Assembly (NCBI RefSeq): GCF_014302995.1
Contig: NZ_CP060295.1
Span: 6,439,501-6,503,500 of the forward strand
Source: Variovorax sp. PAMC26660
GTDB lineage: Bacteria > Pseudomonadota > Gammaproteobacteria > Burkholderiales > Burkholderiaceae_C
Length of the DNA: 64,000 bases
Reading direction: 5' to 3'
Part shown: positions 8,854 to 16,343 of the stretch, piece after piece
Layout of the letters: every line of letters starts with the position of its first letter
Position numbering within the stretch: position 1 is the first letter of the stretch
Notes under the pieces: generated by a model
Databases searched by the model: none
The model's input: only the letters and a program-made list of their open reading frames with translations
What the model was told of the DNA's origin: nothing
Position numbers and translations under genes: made by a program

Positions 8854-9285
8854 ATGACCAAGCATGACCTTCGTTCGCGCGTGTTCGCGACATTGGGATT
8901 CTTGTCTATGGGTGCGGCATCGTTGGGCGCCAACGCCGCGGATGGCACGATTCATTTCACGGGCGAGATCGTCGCCGCTCCGTATGAAATGCAGGTCGTC
9001 GCCAAAGCACCCGCAGTCACGCATCGCGTGGTTGCGGGCAACACCACCGAGGTGGTGTTCCTGCGGCAATGGGTGGATCGACCCAGCGCCAGGGTTCGCG
9101 TCGATGCGCTCGGTGGCATGTCCGTGGCCACTGCATTCACCGACGCCAAGGGCCGGCAGAACGCGTTCGATCCGGCGGGCGGGCAGCATGTGGGCCTCGA
9201 TGGCGGCACGCTGTCGATCAAGCCGCAAGGCAAACCGCCGGCCGGCCGCGTGGCCAGCGCGATGCTGACCGTCAGCTACAACTGA
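8854..9285 (+). CDS. Orphan type 1 fimbrial-subunit-like secreted protein
   Basis: The 143-residue product has a clear signal peptide (residues 1-28, cleavage after GANA). The mature start ADGTIHFTGEIVAAPYEM matches the first strand of type 1 pilins. A hydrophobic C-terminal strand ending in VSYN fits donor-strand exchange. It lacks the usual pair of pilin cysteines, and no chaperone, usher or adhesin gene is nearby. It may therefore be a stand-alone periplasmic or surface protein rather than part of a local fimbrial operon. The ATG at 8854 follows AGAGGGA by 5 bp, which makes it better than the in-frame ATG at 8806. Confidence 0.7.
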   Translation: MTKHDLRSRVFATLGFLSMGAASLGANAADGTIHFTGEIVAAPYEMQVVAKAPAVTHRVVAGNTTEVVFLRQWVDRPSARVRVDALGGMSVATAFTDAKGRQNAFDPAGGQHVGLDGGTLSIKPQGKPPAGRVASAMLTVSYN

Positions 9286-9307
9286 ACCGCGCCGCGCACG
9301 GCGCGGT
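9286..9307. terminator. Hairpin between convergent genes
   Basis: ACCGCGCC and GGCGCGGT form a perfect 8-bp stem with a 6-base loop, starting right after the pilin-like stop codon and ahead of the convergent SDR stop. There is no T-tract, so it may block transcription only weakly or act with Rho. Confidence 0.4.
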
Positions 9308-9318
9308 GTGGCTCAGGT

Positions 9319-10224
9319 TCAGGCCGAGCGAAGCTGCTCACGCAGCTTCTGCCCGATCTCGGGCCGCTCCAGGAACGGATCGGCCGGGTTGGTGACCGAC
9401 ACGATGTTCTCCATGCGGCTGCGCACATTGCCCAGCGCCTTGGGGTGGCTGAACACGTAGAACTGGTTGGCCGTGATCGCGTCGAACACCTTGGCCGCCA
9501 CTTCGGCGGCGGTGATCTTGCCGCTGCTCACGGCCTTGTTGCTCATGGCCTGGCCGATGAGCTGGCTCTTGGTCAGCTCGCTGTCCTTGGGCGCGTTCGG
9601 GCGATTGCGCTCGCTGCTCGTGATGCCGGTGGGCACGAAGTACGGGCACAGCAGGCTCGCGCCGATCTGGTCGGTCACGAGGTTCAGGTCCTGGTACATG
9701 GTCTCGGTGAGGCTCACCACCGCAGCCTTGGCCGCGTTGTAGATGCCCATGTTGGGCGGCGTGAGCAAGCCGGCCATGCTGGCGGTGTTGGTGATGTGGC
9801 CGCGATAGCTCGGGTCTTTGGCAGCCGCCTCGAGCATCATCGGCGTGAACAGGCGCACGCCGTGGATCACGCCCCACAGGTCGACGCCCAGCACCCATTC
9901 CCAGTCGGCGACGGTGTTTTCCCACACCAGGCCGCCCGCGCCCACGCCGGCGTTGTTGAATACGAAGTGCGGCGCGCCGAAGCGTTCCTTGACAGCGGCG
10001 GCCAGCGCTTCCATCTGCGCCGCGTCGGACACATCGACCTTGCGTGCCAGCACCTGGGCGCCGGCAGCTTCCATCTCGGCCTTGGCCTTGTCGAGTGCAT
10101 CCTGCTGCACATCGACCAGCACGAGGTTCATGCCGCGGGCGGCGCCGATGCGCGCGCATTCGAGGCCGAAACCCGAACCGGCGCCGGTGAGTACAGCGGT
10201 CTTGCCCTTGAAGTCCTGAATCAT
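9319..10224 (-). CDS. Short-chain dehydrogenase/reductase
   Basis: The 301-residue protein has the classical SDR cofactor motif TGAGSGFG near residue 13, NNAGVG near 90, catalytic Ser in NTASMAG and YNAAK with the catalytic Tyr and Lys near 165. It is slightly longer than typical SDRs because of a C-terminal extension. It would oxidise or reduce a hydroxyl or keto group with NAD(P). It is the last gene of a minus-strand series (thioesterase, MDR oxidoreductase, acyl-CoA dehydrogenase, GST, SDR), so an acyl or hydroxyacyl substrate is likely but not shown. Confidence 0.88.
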   Translation of the reverse strand: MIQDFKGKTAVLTGAGSGFGLECARIGAARGMNLVLVDVQQDALDKAKAEMEAAGAQVLARKVDVSDAAQMEALAAAVKERFGAPHFVFNNAGVGAGGLVWENTVADWEWVLGVDLWGVIHGVRLFTPMMLEAAAKDPSYRGHITNTASMAGLLTPPNMGIYNAAKAAVVSLTETMYQDLNLVTDQIGASLLCPYFVPTGITSSERNRPNAPKDSELTKSQLIGQAMSNKAVSSGKITAAEVAAKVFDAITANQFYVFSHPKALGNVRSRMENIVSVTNPADPFLERPEIGQKLREQLRSA

Positions 10225-10341
10225 TTGCCGGTGTCCTTGTGTTGAATGTCTCTGACGTTGGAGCCGCTATTGAAATACGGAAAGCGCGCGGGCGCAGTCG
10301 CGAAGGTGCCCGCCCTGCGCCTCGTTTTCGGTCACGCCTCG

Positions 10342-11280
10342 TCAGGCCTCGGCCTTCTTCAGCACGTAACCGATGCGTGGAAAGTGCACATGCAGCGTGC
10401 CCGTGCGGTCGCCGGTGCGCGCCAGCGTGTAGTGCGTGCGCGTGGCGGCAACCAGCGTGCCCGGCGTCTCTTCGAGGCCGAAGCTCTCGGCGCGCACGGT
10501 GACGGCGCTGCCCAGCGGAATGCCGTGGTCGTCCTGGAAGGTGCTGTCGGTCAGCAGCGTGTGCGGCGTCGCGGCCTTGGCGGCGGCGATGGCTTCGTCG
10601 GCCGAGAATTTCTCGGGCGTGCCGTGGCCGATGGCGGCCATGCGGTCCATCCAGTCGACCACCGCGGGCGTGAGGTCGAGGATGCTTTTCACCGACTCGA
10701 TGCGGCGCGTATACCAGAGCGGGTGGTAGACCGAGAAGTCGGCAATGCAGGGGAACTCGCCCAACAGAAAAGGCTTGTCGTCGAGCATGTCCGACAGGCG
10801 GCGCAGGTACGACTTGTAGGCGCTGGTGGCATCGGCCGGACGCAGGCGCGTCATGTTGCCGGCGCTCATCTTGCCGCGGTCTTCGCCGAAGGCCTTGGCC
10901 GCTTCTGGCGGCGCCTTGGCAAACACTTCGGCAGCGCCCTTGGGCTGCAGGTTCCAGGCCATCGCGGCCCAGAACAGCGTGGTGTCGGCCCACTGCGCGA
11001 GGATGCGCGACATGCCTTTTTCAGGCTCAGGGTAGAGCGTGGGTTCGGGCTGCAGGTGCTCCAGCACGTCGGCGATGAGCGCGCTGTCGCAGTACATGTC
11101 GGCGCCGATCTGCAGGAACGGCGTCTTGCGGTAGCCGCCGGTGAGTGTCTCCACGTCGGGCTTGGGCATGATCGGCGGAATGAAGACCGACTTCCACGGC
11201 AGCTTCTTGGCGCCGAGGATGAGCCGCACTTTCTCGGAGAACGGCGAGGTGGTGTAGTGGTGAAGGATCAGGTCGGCCAT
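10342..11280 (-). CDS. Glutathione S-transferase family protein
   Basis: The 312-residue product starts with a thioredoxin-fold GST domain: TTSPFSEKVRLIL with a candidate catalytic Ser near residue 11, then the cis-Pro segment KTPFLQ and the glutathione-contact D-S pair in CDSALIADVLE. An all-helical C-terminal domain follows. About 70 extra residues after position 240 form a beta-rich tail not found in ordinary 200-residue GSTs. The start chosen is the ATG at 11280. The reading frame continues upstream, but only into the shadow of the next gene. It lies 47 bp after the AidB-like gene and is probably co-transcribed. The substrate is unknown. Confidence 0.85.
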   Translation of the reverse strand: MADLILHHYTTSPFSEKVRLILGAKKLPWKSVFIPPIMPKPDVETLTGGYRKTPFLQIGADMYCDSALIADVLEHLQPEPTLYPEPEKGMSRILAQWADTTLFWAAMAWNLQPKGAAEVFAKAPPEAAKAFGEDRGKMSAGNMTRLRPADATSAYKSYLRRLSDMLDDKPFLLGEFPCIADFSVYHPLWYTRRIESVKSILDLTPAVVDWMDRMAAIGHGTPEKFSADEAIAAAKAATPHTLLTDSTFQDDHGIPLGSAVTVRAESFGLEETPGTLVAATRTHYTLARTGDRTGTLHVHFPRIGYVLKKAEA

Positions 11281-11327
11281 GTGTTGTTTCCTGTGGGGTG
11301 CTTGCTTTTGCTTGTGTTCAGCGCGCA

Positions 11328-12968
11328 TCAACGAGGTTGTGCGCGCTGGAGGATCGAATCGAAATCGGTGCCCGCGCCGAGCGTGCCGAAGGTCTGCCCC
11401 CAGTCGCCGCCAAGGCGCGAGTCGCAGAAGGCGGTGAAGACTGCGGCCGGTGCGGTCTGAACGAGCAATGCAGCCTGCACCGCGAGGGCCACATCCTGTG
11501 CCAGACGACGCGCCTCGACCTCGGAGGCCATCGCCTCGATGCGCGCGGGCAAGGCGTCGGCCAGGCGGTCCAGCGCGGCATGCTGGCCGCGCGCCGGGGC
11601 CAGCTCTTTCGTCAGGCCTGCCACCGCATCGCCCTTGCGCAAACCACGCAGCAGATCGAGCGCCATGATGTTGCCGGCGCCTTCCCAGATGGAGTTGAGC
11701 GGCATCTCGCGGTAGATGCGCGCCATGATGCCTTCGCCGCCCTCTTCCACATAGCCATTGCCGCCGAGGCATTCCATGGCTTCCTGTGCGAAGTGGCTGC
11801 CTCGCTTGCAGATCCAGAACTTGGCGACCGGCGTGAGCAAGCGTGCCATCAGCCGTTCGTGTTCCTCGTTCGGGTGATCGAAGGCGCGCGCAAGGCGGAT
11901 CGCGAGCGCGGTCGAGGCTTCGCTTTCGAGCGCCAGGTCGGCCAGCACGTTCTTCATGAGCGGCTGTTCGATCAGCGGCTTGCCGAAGGCGCTGCGCTGG
12001 CTGGCGTGGTTGAGGGCGATGCTCAAGGCCTGCCGCATCAGGCCGCTGGTGCCGAGCGCGCAGTCGAGCCGCGTCATGGTGCCCATCTCCAGGATCTGCG
12101 GAATGCCGCGTCCCTCTTCACCCACCAGCCAGGCGGTGGCTCCGTGGAACTCGACCTCGGAACTCGCATTCGCCTTGTTGCCGAGCTTGTCCTTCAGGCG
12201 CTGGATGTGGATGGCGTTGTGCGTGCCGTCGGGCAGCACGCGCGGAAGAAAGAAGCAGCTCAACCCGGCGGGCGCCTGCGCCAGCACCAGGAAGGCATCG
12301 CACATCGGCGCCGAGAAGAACCACTTGTGGCCAGTGATGGCATAGCGCTCGCCCCAGGCGTCGCTGCCATCGCGCACGGCGCTCGTGGTGTTGGCGCGAA
12401 CGTCGGAGCCGCCCTGCTTCTCGGTCATGCCCATGCCCATGGTCACGCCGGGCTTCTCTTTGAGCGATTTCAGCGCGGGGTCATACCAGAGGCTGCCGAG
12501 CTTGGGGCCCCAGTCGGCATACACGGCCGCGTTGCCGCGCAGCGCGGGCGTGACCGCGTAGCTCATCGAGATCGGGCAAAGAATCGAAGGCTCCAGCTCG
12601 GTGAAGAGCATGAAGCCGGCCGCACGCAGCACGTGCGGCGAGGCCGACGTGCCGGTCCACGGCGTGCCATGCAGCCCCGCGCCCACGGCGGCCGTCATCA
12701 GCGCGTGGTAGCTCGGATGAAACTCCACCGTGTCGATACGCCGCCCGAAGCGGTCGTGCGTGTGCAGCTCAGGCGTGTGGATGTTGGCAAGGCGCGCATG
12801 CATCTGCATGTCGGCCGAGCCCAGGGTCGCACCCAGTTCCTGCAACTGCGCAAGCTGCAATGCGGGCGCGTTGAACTTCAACGCATCGCGCAAAGGCCGG
12901 TTGGTGTCGAAGAGGTTGTAGTCCACCAGCGGTGCGGGCTGGTTGAACACCTCGTGCGTCGAGTTCAT
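11328..12968 (-). CDS. AidB-like acyl-CoA dehydrogenase
   Basis: The 546-residue flavoprotein has the acyl-CoA dehydrogenase signature MTEKQGGSDV, followed by HKWFFSAP and the C-terminal LGGNGYVEE with RIYREMPLNSIWEGAGN. The TEKQGGSDV form and the length match the AidB branch (about 540 residues), also annotated as isovaleryl-CoA dehydrogenase-like. AidB in E. coli binds DNA and belongs to the alkylation response, but here the neighbours are acyl-CoA genes and no ada or alkA gene is visible. A catabolic dehydrogenase role is therefore equally plausible. Confidence 0.88.
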   Translation of the reverse strand: MNSTHEVFNQPAPLVDYNLFDTNRPLRDALKFNAPALQLAQLQELGATLGSADMQMHARLANIHTPELHTHDRFGRRIDTVEFHPSYHALMTAAVGAGLHGTPWTGTSASPHVLRAAGFMLFTELEPSILCPISMSYAVTPALRGNAAVYADWGPKLGSLWYDPALKSLKEKPGVTMGMGMTEKQGGSDVRANTTSAVRDGSDAWGERYAITGHKWFFSAPMCDAFLVLAQAPAGLSCFFLPRVLPDGTHNAIHIQRLKDKLGNKANASSEVEFHGATAWLVGEEGRGIPQILEMGTMTRLDCALGTSGLMRQALSIALNHASQRSAFGKPLIEQPLMKNVLADLALESEASTALAIRLARAFDHPNEEHERLMARLLTPVAKFWICKRGSHFAQEAMECLGGNGYVEEGGEGIMARIYREMPLNSIWEGAGNIMALDLLRGLRKGDAVAGLTKELAPARGQHAALDRLADALPARIEAMASEVEARRLAQDVALAVQAALLVQTAPAAVFTAFCDSRLGGDWGQTFGTLGAGTDFDSILQRAQPR

Positions 12969-13064
12969 TCGAATACCTCCGTGCTCTGCACTGCGGTGCG
13001 CGCTTGTTTGGGGCGGCCCGGCGCGGCGCGCATAACCGGCCTCCTTGCCGTGCGTTCAGTTCAT

Positions 13065-14081
13065 TCAGATCAGCTTGACCAACTGTTTGCCAAAATTCTT
13101 GCCCTTGAGCAAACCCAGGAAGGCTTCAGGGGCGGACGCGATGCCCTGCGCCACCGACTCGCGCGGCTTGAGCTTGCCGGTGGCAACCAGCGTGCCCAGT
13201 TCGGTCAGCGCCTCGGGCCACACTTCCATGTGCTCGCTGACGATGAAGCCTTCGATCCTCATGCGGTTGATGAGGATCAGCGCCGGGTTCGCGAGCGGTA
13301 GCGGCTGGCCGTCGTAGCCCGCGATCATTCCGCACAGCGCAACACGCGCGAAGGCGTTGCAGCGCAGCAGCACGGCGTCGAAGATGTAGCCGCCGACGTT
13401 TTCAAAGTAGCCGTCGATGCCCTTCGGGCAGGCTTCCTTGAGCGCGGCGCTCATGCTCTTCACGTCGGGGTGCTGGCGGTAGTCGATGCATGCGTCGAAG
13501 CCGAGTTCATCGGTCACGTACTTGCACTTGTCCGGTCCACCCGCAATGCCGACCACGCGGCAACCGCGCGCCTTGGCCAGCGCACCGAAAGCGCTGCCGA
13601 CCGCGCCGCTGGCGGCCGTGATGACCACGGTTTCACCGGCCTTGGGCGCAATGATCTTCACGAGCCCATACCAGGCCGTGACGCCCGGCATGCCGACCGC
13701 GCCAAGGTAGTGCGACAGCGCCACGTGCGTGGTGTCGACCTTCTTCAGCGCGCCGGGTTGCGAAGCATCGACCACGCTGTATTCCTGCCAGCCGCCGAAG
13801 CCGACGACCTTGTCGCCGACGGCGTACTTGGGGTGCTTGCTCTCGATCACTTCGCCCACGGTGCCACCCTGCATCACGGCGCCGAGCGGTTGCGGTTGCG
13901 CATAGCTCTTGGCGTCATTCATGCGGCCGCGCATGTACGGGTCGAGGCTCATGTAGTGGTGGCGCACCAGCACCTGGTTGTCTTGCAGTGCGGGTGTCTC
14001 GGCAGTCACCAGCTTGAAGTTGCTGGCAACGGCTTCGCCATCGGGGCGGTTGTCGAGGTGGATCTGTTGGTTCGTGGGCAT
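13065..14081 (-). CDS. NADP-dependent MDR oxidoreductase (CurA/YncB type)
   Basis: This 338-residue medium-chain reductase lacks zinc ligands. It shows the CurA-family N terminus (VLVRHHYMSLDPYMRGRM), the GAVMQGGTVGEV loop and the NADP-binding segment ITAASGAVGSAFGALAKARG at about 155-175. The family reduces the double bond of alpha,beta-unsaturated ketones, aldehydes or enoyl compounds. It sits 19 bp downstream of the thioesterase gene in the same direction and ahead of the AidB-like gene, so it is probably part of the same acyl-processing operon. Confidence 0.88.
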   Translation of the reverse strand: MPTNQQIHLDNRPDGEAVASNFKLVTAETPALQDNQVLVRHHYMSLDPYMRGRMNDAKSYAQPQPLGAVMQGGTVGEVIESKHPKYAVGDKVVGFGGWQEYSVVDASQPGALKKVDTTHVALSHYLGAVGMPGVTAWYGLVKIIAPKAGETVVITAASGAVGSAFGALAKARGCRVVGIAGGPDKCKYVTDELGFDACIDYRQHPDVKSMSAALKEACPKGIDGYFENVGGYIFDAVLLRCNAFARVALCGMIAGYDGQPLPLANPALILINRMRIEGFIVSEHMEVWPEALTELGTLVATGKLKPRESVAQGIASAPEAFLGLLKGKNFGKQLVKLI

Positions 14082-14100
14082 GGATGTCTCCGGAAAGGAA

Positions 14101-14565
14101 TCAGTCGGTGGAAGGCGGACGCATCTCGTTGACGCTGGTGGGGCCTGTGGGCAAGCGGCGCTTCACGTACTTGAAGGTGCCGGTGGCATGGGCGCACACG
14201 CGTTCGTGCTCGTCGTAGATCTTGGCTTCGGTAAAGGCCAGCGTGGCGGTGCGATGGATCAGGGTGCCGCGCGCATGCAGCGGGCCGACCGACGGCTGCA
14301 TGAAGCTGGTCTTCATCTCGATGGTGACGACGCCGGTTTCGGGCGAAACGCTACGCGCCGCCGCGGCCATGGTGATGTCGAGCAGCGTCATGCAGGCGCC
14401 GCCGTGCGTCACGTCGAAGGTGTTCAGGTGCTCGGGCTTGGCGGTGTAGATGATTTCGGACTCACCGTTCTCGAACTTCGTGAGTTCAAAGCCCAGGTGG
14501 CGGGCGAACGGGATCTGGCTCGTGTAAGAGCGAATGTTGATGTCGCTGGAATCGGGGGAAGACAT
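14101..14565 (-). CDS. PaaI-type hotdog thioesterase
   Basis: The 154-residue protein has the single hotdog fold of PaaI/YdiI thioesterases, with NTFDVTHGGACMTLLDITMAAA (the HGG motif and helix) near residues 48-69 and a central VTIEMKTSFMQP strand. It would hydrolyse acyl-CoA thioesters in the cytosol. It is the first gene of the minus-strand group that runs to 9319, directly downstream of the inverted-repeat region at 14656-14864, so transcription of this group probably starts in that gap. Confidence 0.88.
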   Translation of the reverse strand: MSSPDSSDINIRSYTSQIPFARHLGFELTKFENGESEIIYTAKPEHLNTFDVTHGGACMTLLDITMAAAARSVSPETGVVTIEMKTSFMQPSVGPLHARGTLIHRTATLAFTEAKIYDEHERVCAHATGTFKYVKRRLPTGPTSVNEMRPPSTD

Positions 14566-14655
14566 CTTGGTTCTTTACTCTGCTTGTTAGGTTGCTTGTG
14601 TTTTGCTTTTTTGGGGCGCTGCTGTTTGGGGCGGGTTCGGGTTCATTCGGGGTAC

Positions 14656-14747
14656 GTGCGAATGACACCGGGAGCTCCCCTCCGCGAATGTCCCCCGCTT
14701 CGCTCCTCCTTTATTTCGCTGCGGGGAGCACCCGGCGTCATTCGCAC
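14656..14747. repeat. Nested palindromic repeat, left copy
   Basis: A 37-bp core (14683-14719) is flanked by imperfect 25-bp inverted arms at 14656-14680 and 14723-14747 that differ at two positions. The core therefore sits in the loop of a long hairpin. The identical core occurs inverted at 14820-14856 with different flanking arms. Confidence 0.85.
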
Positions 14748-14810
14748 ATGGGCACGCTGCTGGTGATCCTGCGATCAACAACCGCTCTGAGCGCTCACGT
14801 CGATACGGGG

Positions 14811-14864
14811 CTCTTTTTCGCGAAATAAAGGAGGAGCGAAGCGGGGGACATTCGCGAAAAAGAG
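14811..14864. repeat. Nested palindromic repeat, right copy
   Basis: The 37-bp core (14820-14856) is the exact reverse complement of 14683-14719. It overlaps and is enclosed by 12-bp perfect inverted arms, CTCTTTTTCGCG at 14811-14822 and its complement at 14853-14864. The two cores themselves form a long inverted repeat with a 100-bp spacer. Confidence 0.85.
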
Positions 14865-14952
14865 CACCGTGTCGGCGTGTGCGTCGCCCTGAACGAACAA
14901 CAGCAGCCACGCACCTCCCCGCAATGCGAAGAAGCGAATGGCAAGTGTTCAT

Positions 14953-15747
14953 CTAGGCGCCAAGAACCACGCTGACGCCACCGTCGACAGCCAGCCACTG
15001 ACCGGTAATGTGCTTGCCGGCATCGCTCGCGTACAGCAGCGTGATGCCCTTCAGGTCTTCTTCGTCACCGAGACGGCCCAACGGCGCAGCGGCGGCCATC
15101 TTGTCCTCACCCAGAGACTTGATCAGCCCCGCCGCCATCTTCGTCATGAAGAAACCCGGGCAGATCGCGTTCACGTTGATGCCGTACTTGCCCCATTCGG
15201 CCGCCAGCGTCTTCGTGAAGCCGATCACCGCCGTCTTCGAGGTGTTGTAGGCCAGCGTCTGCATCTCCGGACCATTGCCGTTCAGACCCGCGATCGAGGC
15301 GATGTTGATGATGCGGCCCGTCTTCTTCGGGATCATGTAGCCGTTGGCGATCTGCTGCGACAGGATGAAATAACCGCGCACGTTCAGGTTCATCACCTTG
15401 TCCCACGCCTCGACCGGATGGCTTTCGGCCGGCGAACCCCAGCTCGCGCCGGCGTTGTTGATCAGGATGTCGACCGCGCCCATGCGCTCCAGCGTCTCGT
15501 CGGCCAGGCGGCGGGTGTCTTCTTCCTTCGAGCAATCGGCGGCGATCCAGCGCGCGTCGATGCCGGCGGCCTGCAGCTCGGCGGCGGCCTGCTCCAGATC
15601 GTCGGCCTTGCGCGAACTCAGCATGATTTTCGCGCCGGCTTCGCCGAGCGCATGCGCCATCTGCAGGCCCAGGCCGCGCGAGCCGCCGGTGATGAGGGCA
15701 GTCTTGCCGGTGAGGTCGAAGAGTTTTTGAACGGTGCGGGGGGTCAT
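14953..15747 (-). CDS. Short-chain dehydrogenase (3-oxoacyl reductase-like)
   Basis: The 264-residue SDR carries TGGSRGLG near residue 19, NNAG, the catalytic Ser in NIASIAG, YNTSK with Tyr and Lys near 172, and the C-terminal GQWLAVDGG typical of FabG-like enzymes. It would catalyse NAD(P)-dependent reduction or oxidation of a keto/hydroxy group. It lies 36 bp downstream of the Dabb-domain gene at the distal end of the beta-oxidation operon, so a hydroxyacyl-CoA or a related intermediate is the likely substrate. Confidence 0.9.
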   Translation of the reverse strand: MTPRTVQKLFDLTGKTALITGGSRGLGLQMAHALGEAGAKIMLSSRKADDLEQAAAELQAAGIDARWIAADCSKEEDTRRLADETLERMGAVDILINNAGASWGSPAESHPVEAWDKVMNLNVRGYFILSQQIANGYMIPKKTGRIINIASIAGLNGNGPEMQTLAYNTSKTAVIGFTKTLAAEWGKYGINVNAICPGFFMTKMAAGLIKSLGEDKMAAAAPLGRLGDEEDLKGITLLYASDAGKHITGQWLAVDGGVSVVLGA

Positions 15748-15783
15748 GGAGTGTCTCCGGTGTGGGATGTCAGTCTGTCTGGC

Positions 15784-16086
15784 TCAGATCACGTAGTCCA
15801 TGCATTGGCGGGCTTCGCGCACGGCGCCAATGAAGGGTTTCAGCGCCACGTGCTGCGGATGGTCCGCATAGGCCGCGAGCGCGGCGGCGTCGGTGAATTC
15901 CGAGTTCAGGATCAGGTCGTAGGTCGCTTCCAGGCCGGGCTGGGCAATGACCACCTCGAACAGATGGGTGCCGGGCGACAGCTTGGCGCAGGCGTCGAGC
16001 AGCGCCTTGGCTTTCAGCAGGTTGGTGGCCTTGTCGGTGCCTTCGGCGTGTTCCTTGAACTTCCACATCACGATGTGCTTGAGCAT
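15784..16086 (-). CDS. Stress-responsive alpha/beta-barrel (Dabb) domain protein
   Basis: The 100-residue product begins MLKHIVMWKFK, the hallmark first strand and conserved His of Dabb proteins, and continues with YDLILNSEFTDAAALAAYADHPQH. These small dimeric ferredoxin-like barrels include enzymes and stress proteins, and the specific role cannot be read from sequence. The start is the ATG at 16086. It lies between a small membrane protein and an SDR in an acyl-CoA operon. Confidence 0.85.
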   Translation of the reverse strand: MLKHIVMWKFKEHAEGTDKATNLLKAKALLDACAKLSPGTHLFEVVIAQPGLEATYDLILNSEFTDAAALAAYADHPQHVALKPFIGAVREARQCMDYVI

Positions 16087-16103
16087 GACGGTCCTTTGTT
16101 GGC

Positions 16104-16343
16104 TTATTTGTCGTTGAGGCGCGATCGCACGTAGATGAGCACGAAGCCCACCAGCGTGACCAGCGCGCCGGGCACCGCCATCGACCAACCCAGCACGGGG
16201 TCGGTGCGGCCGGTGGAAATTCCGAGAATGACGACGAACAGTCCGCCGTAGATCAGGATCCAGATCCACTTCTCCAGCCGGGCATGCGGCTTCGGTGGCT
16301 TGGCGGGCGTGTTGTTGGGGGTCGGCGAATTGGTCGTGGCCAT
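16104..16343 (-). CDS. Small two-helix membrane protein
   Basis: This 79-residue protein has a Pro/Lys-rich N terminus and two predicted transmembrane helices at about 25-43 and 52-70, ending in a basic tail. I do not recognise a family. Its ATG overlaps the stop of the upstream acyl-CoA dehydrogenase gene by one base (TGATG), so the two are translationally coupled. It may anchor or support that enzyme at the membrane, but this is inference. Confidence 0.75.
   Translation of the reverse strand: MATTNSPTPNNTPAKPPKPHARLEKWIWILIYGGLFVVILGISTGRTDPVLGWSMAVPGALVTLVGFVLIYVRSRLNDK

Larger units (their letters stand above)
14566..14952. other. 387-bp gene-free gap with nested inverted repeats
   Basis: No credible coding sequence lies here. 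Short open frames follow the repeats rather than codon bias. The gap contains the two oppositely oriented copies of a 37-bp core listed separately, and it must also contain the promoter of the thioesterase gene that begins at 14565. No clear -10/-35 pair stands out. Confidence 0.7.

Noticed and set aside
11328..12968. Firm assignment as the DNA-alkylation response protein AidB
   Set aside because: The sequence fits the AidB branch, but no adaptive-response genes are nearby and the context is acyl-CoA metabolism.
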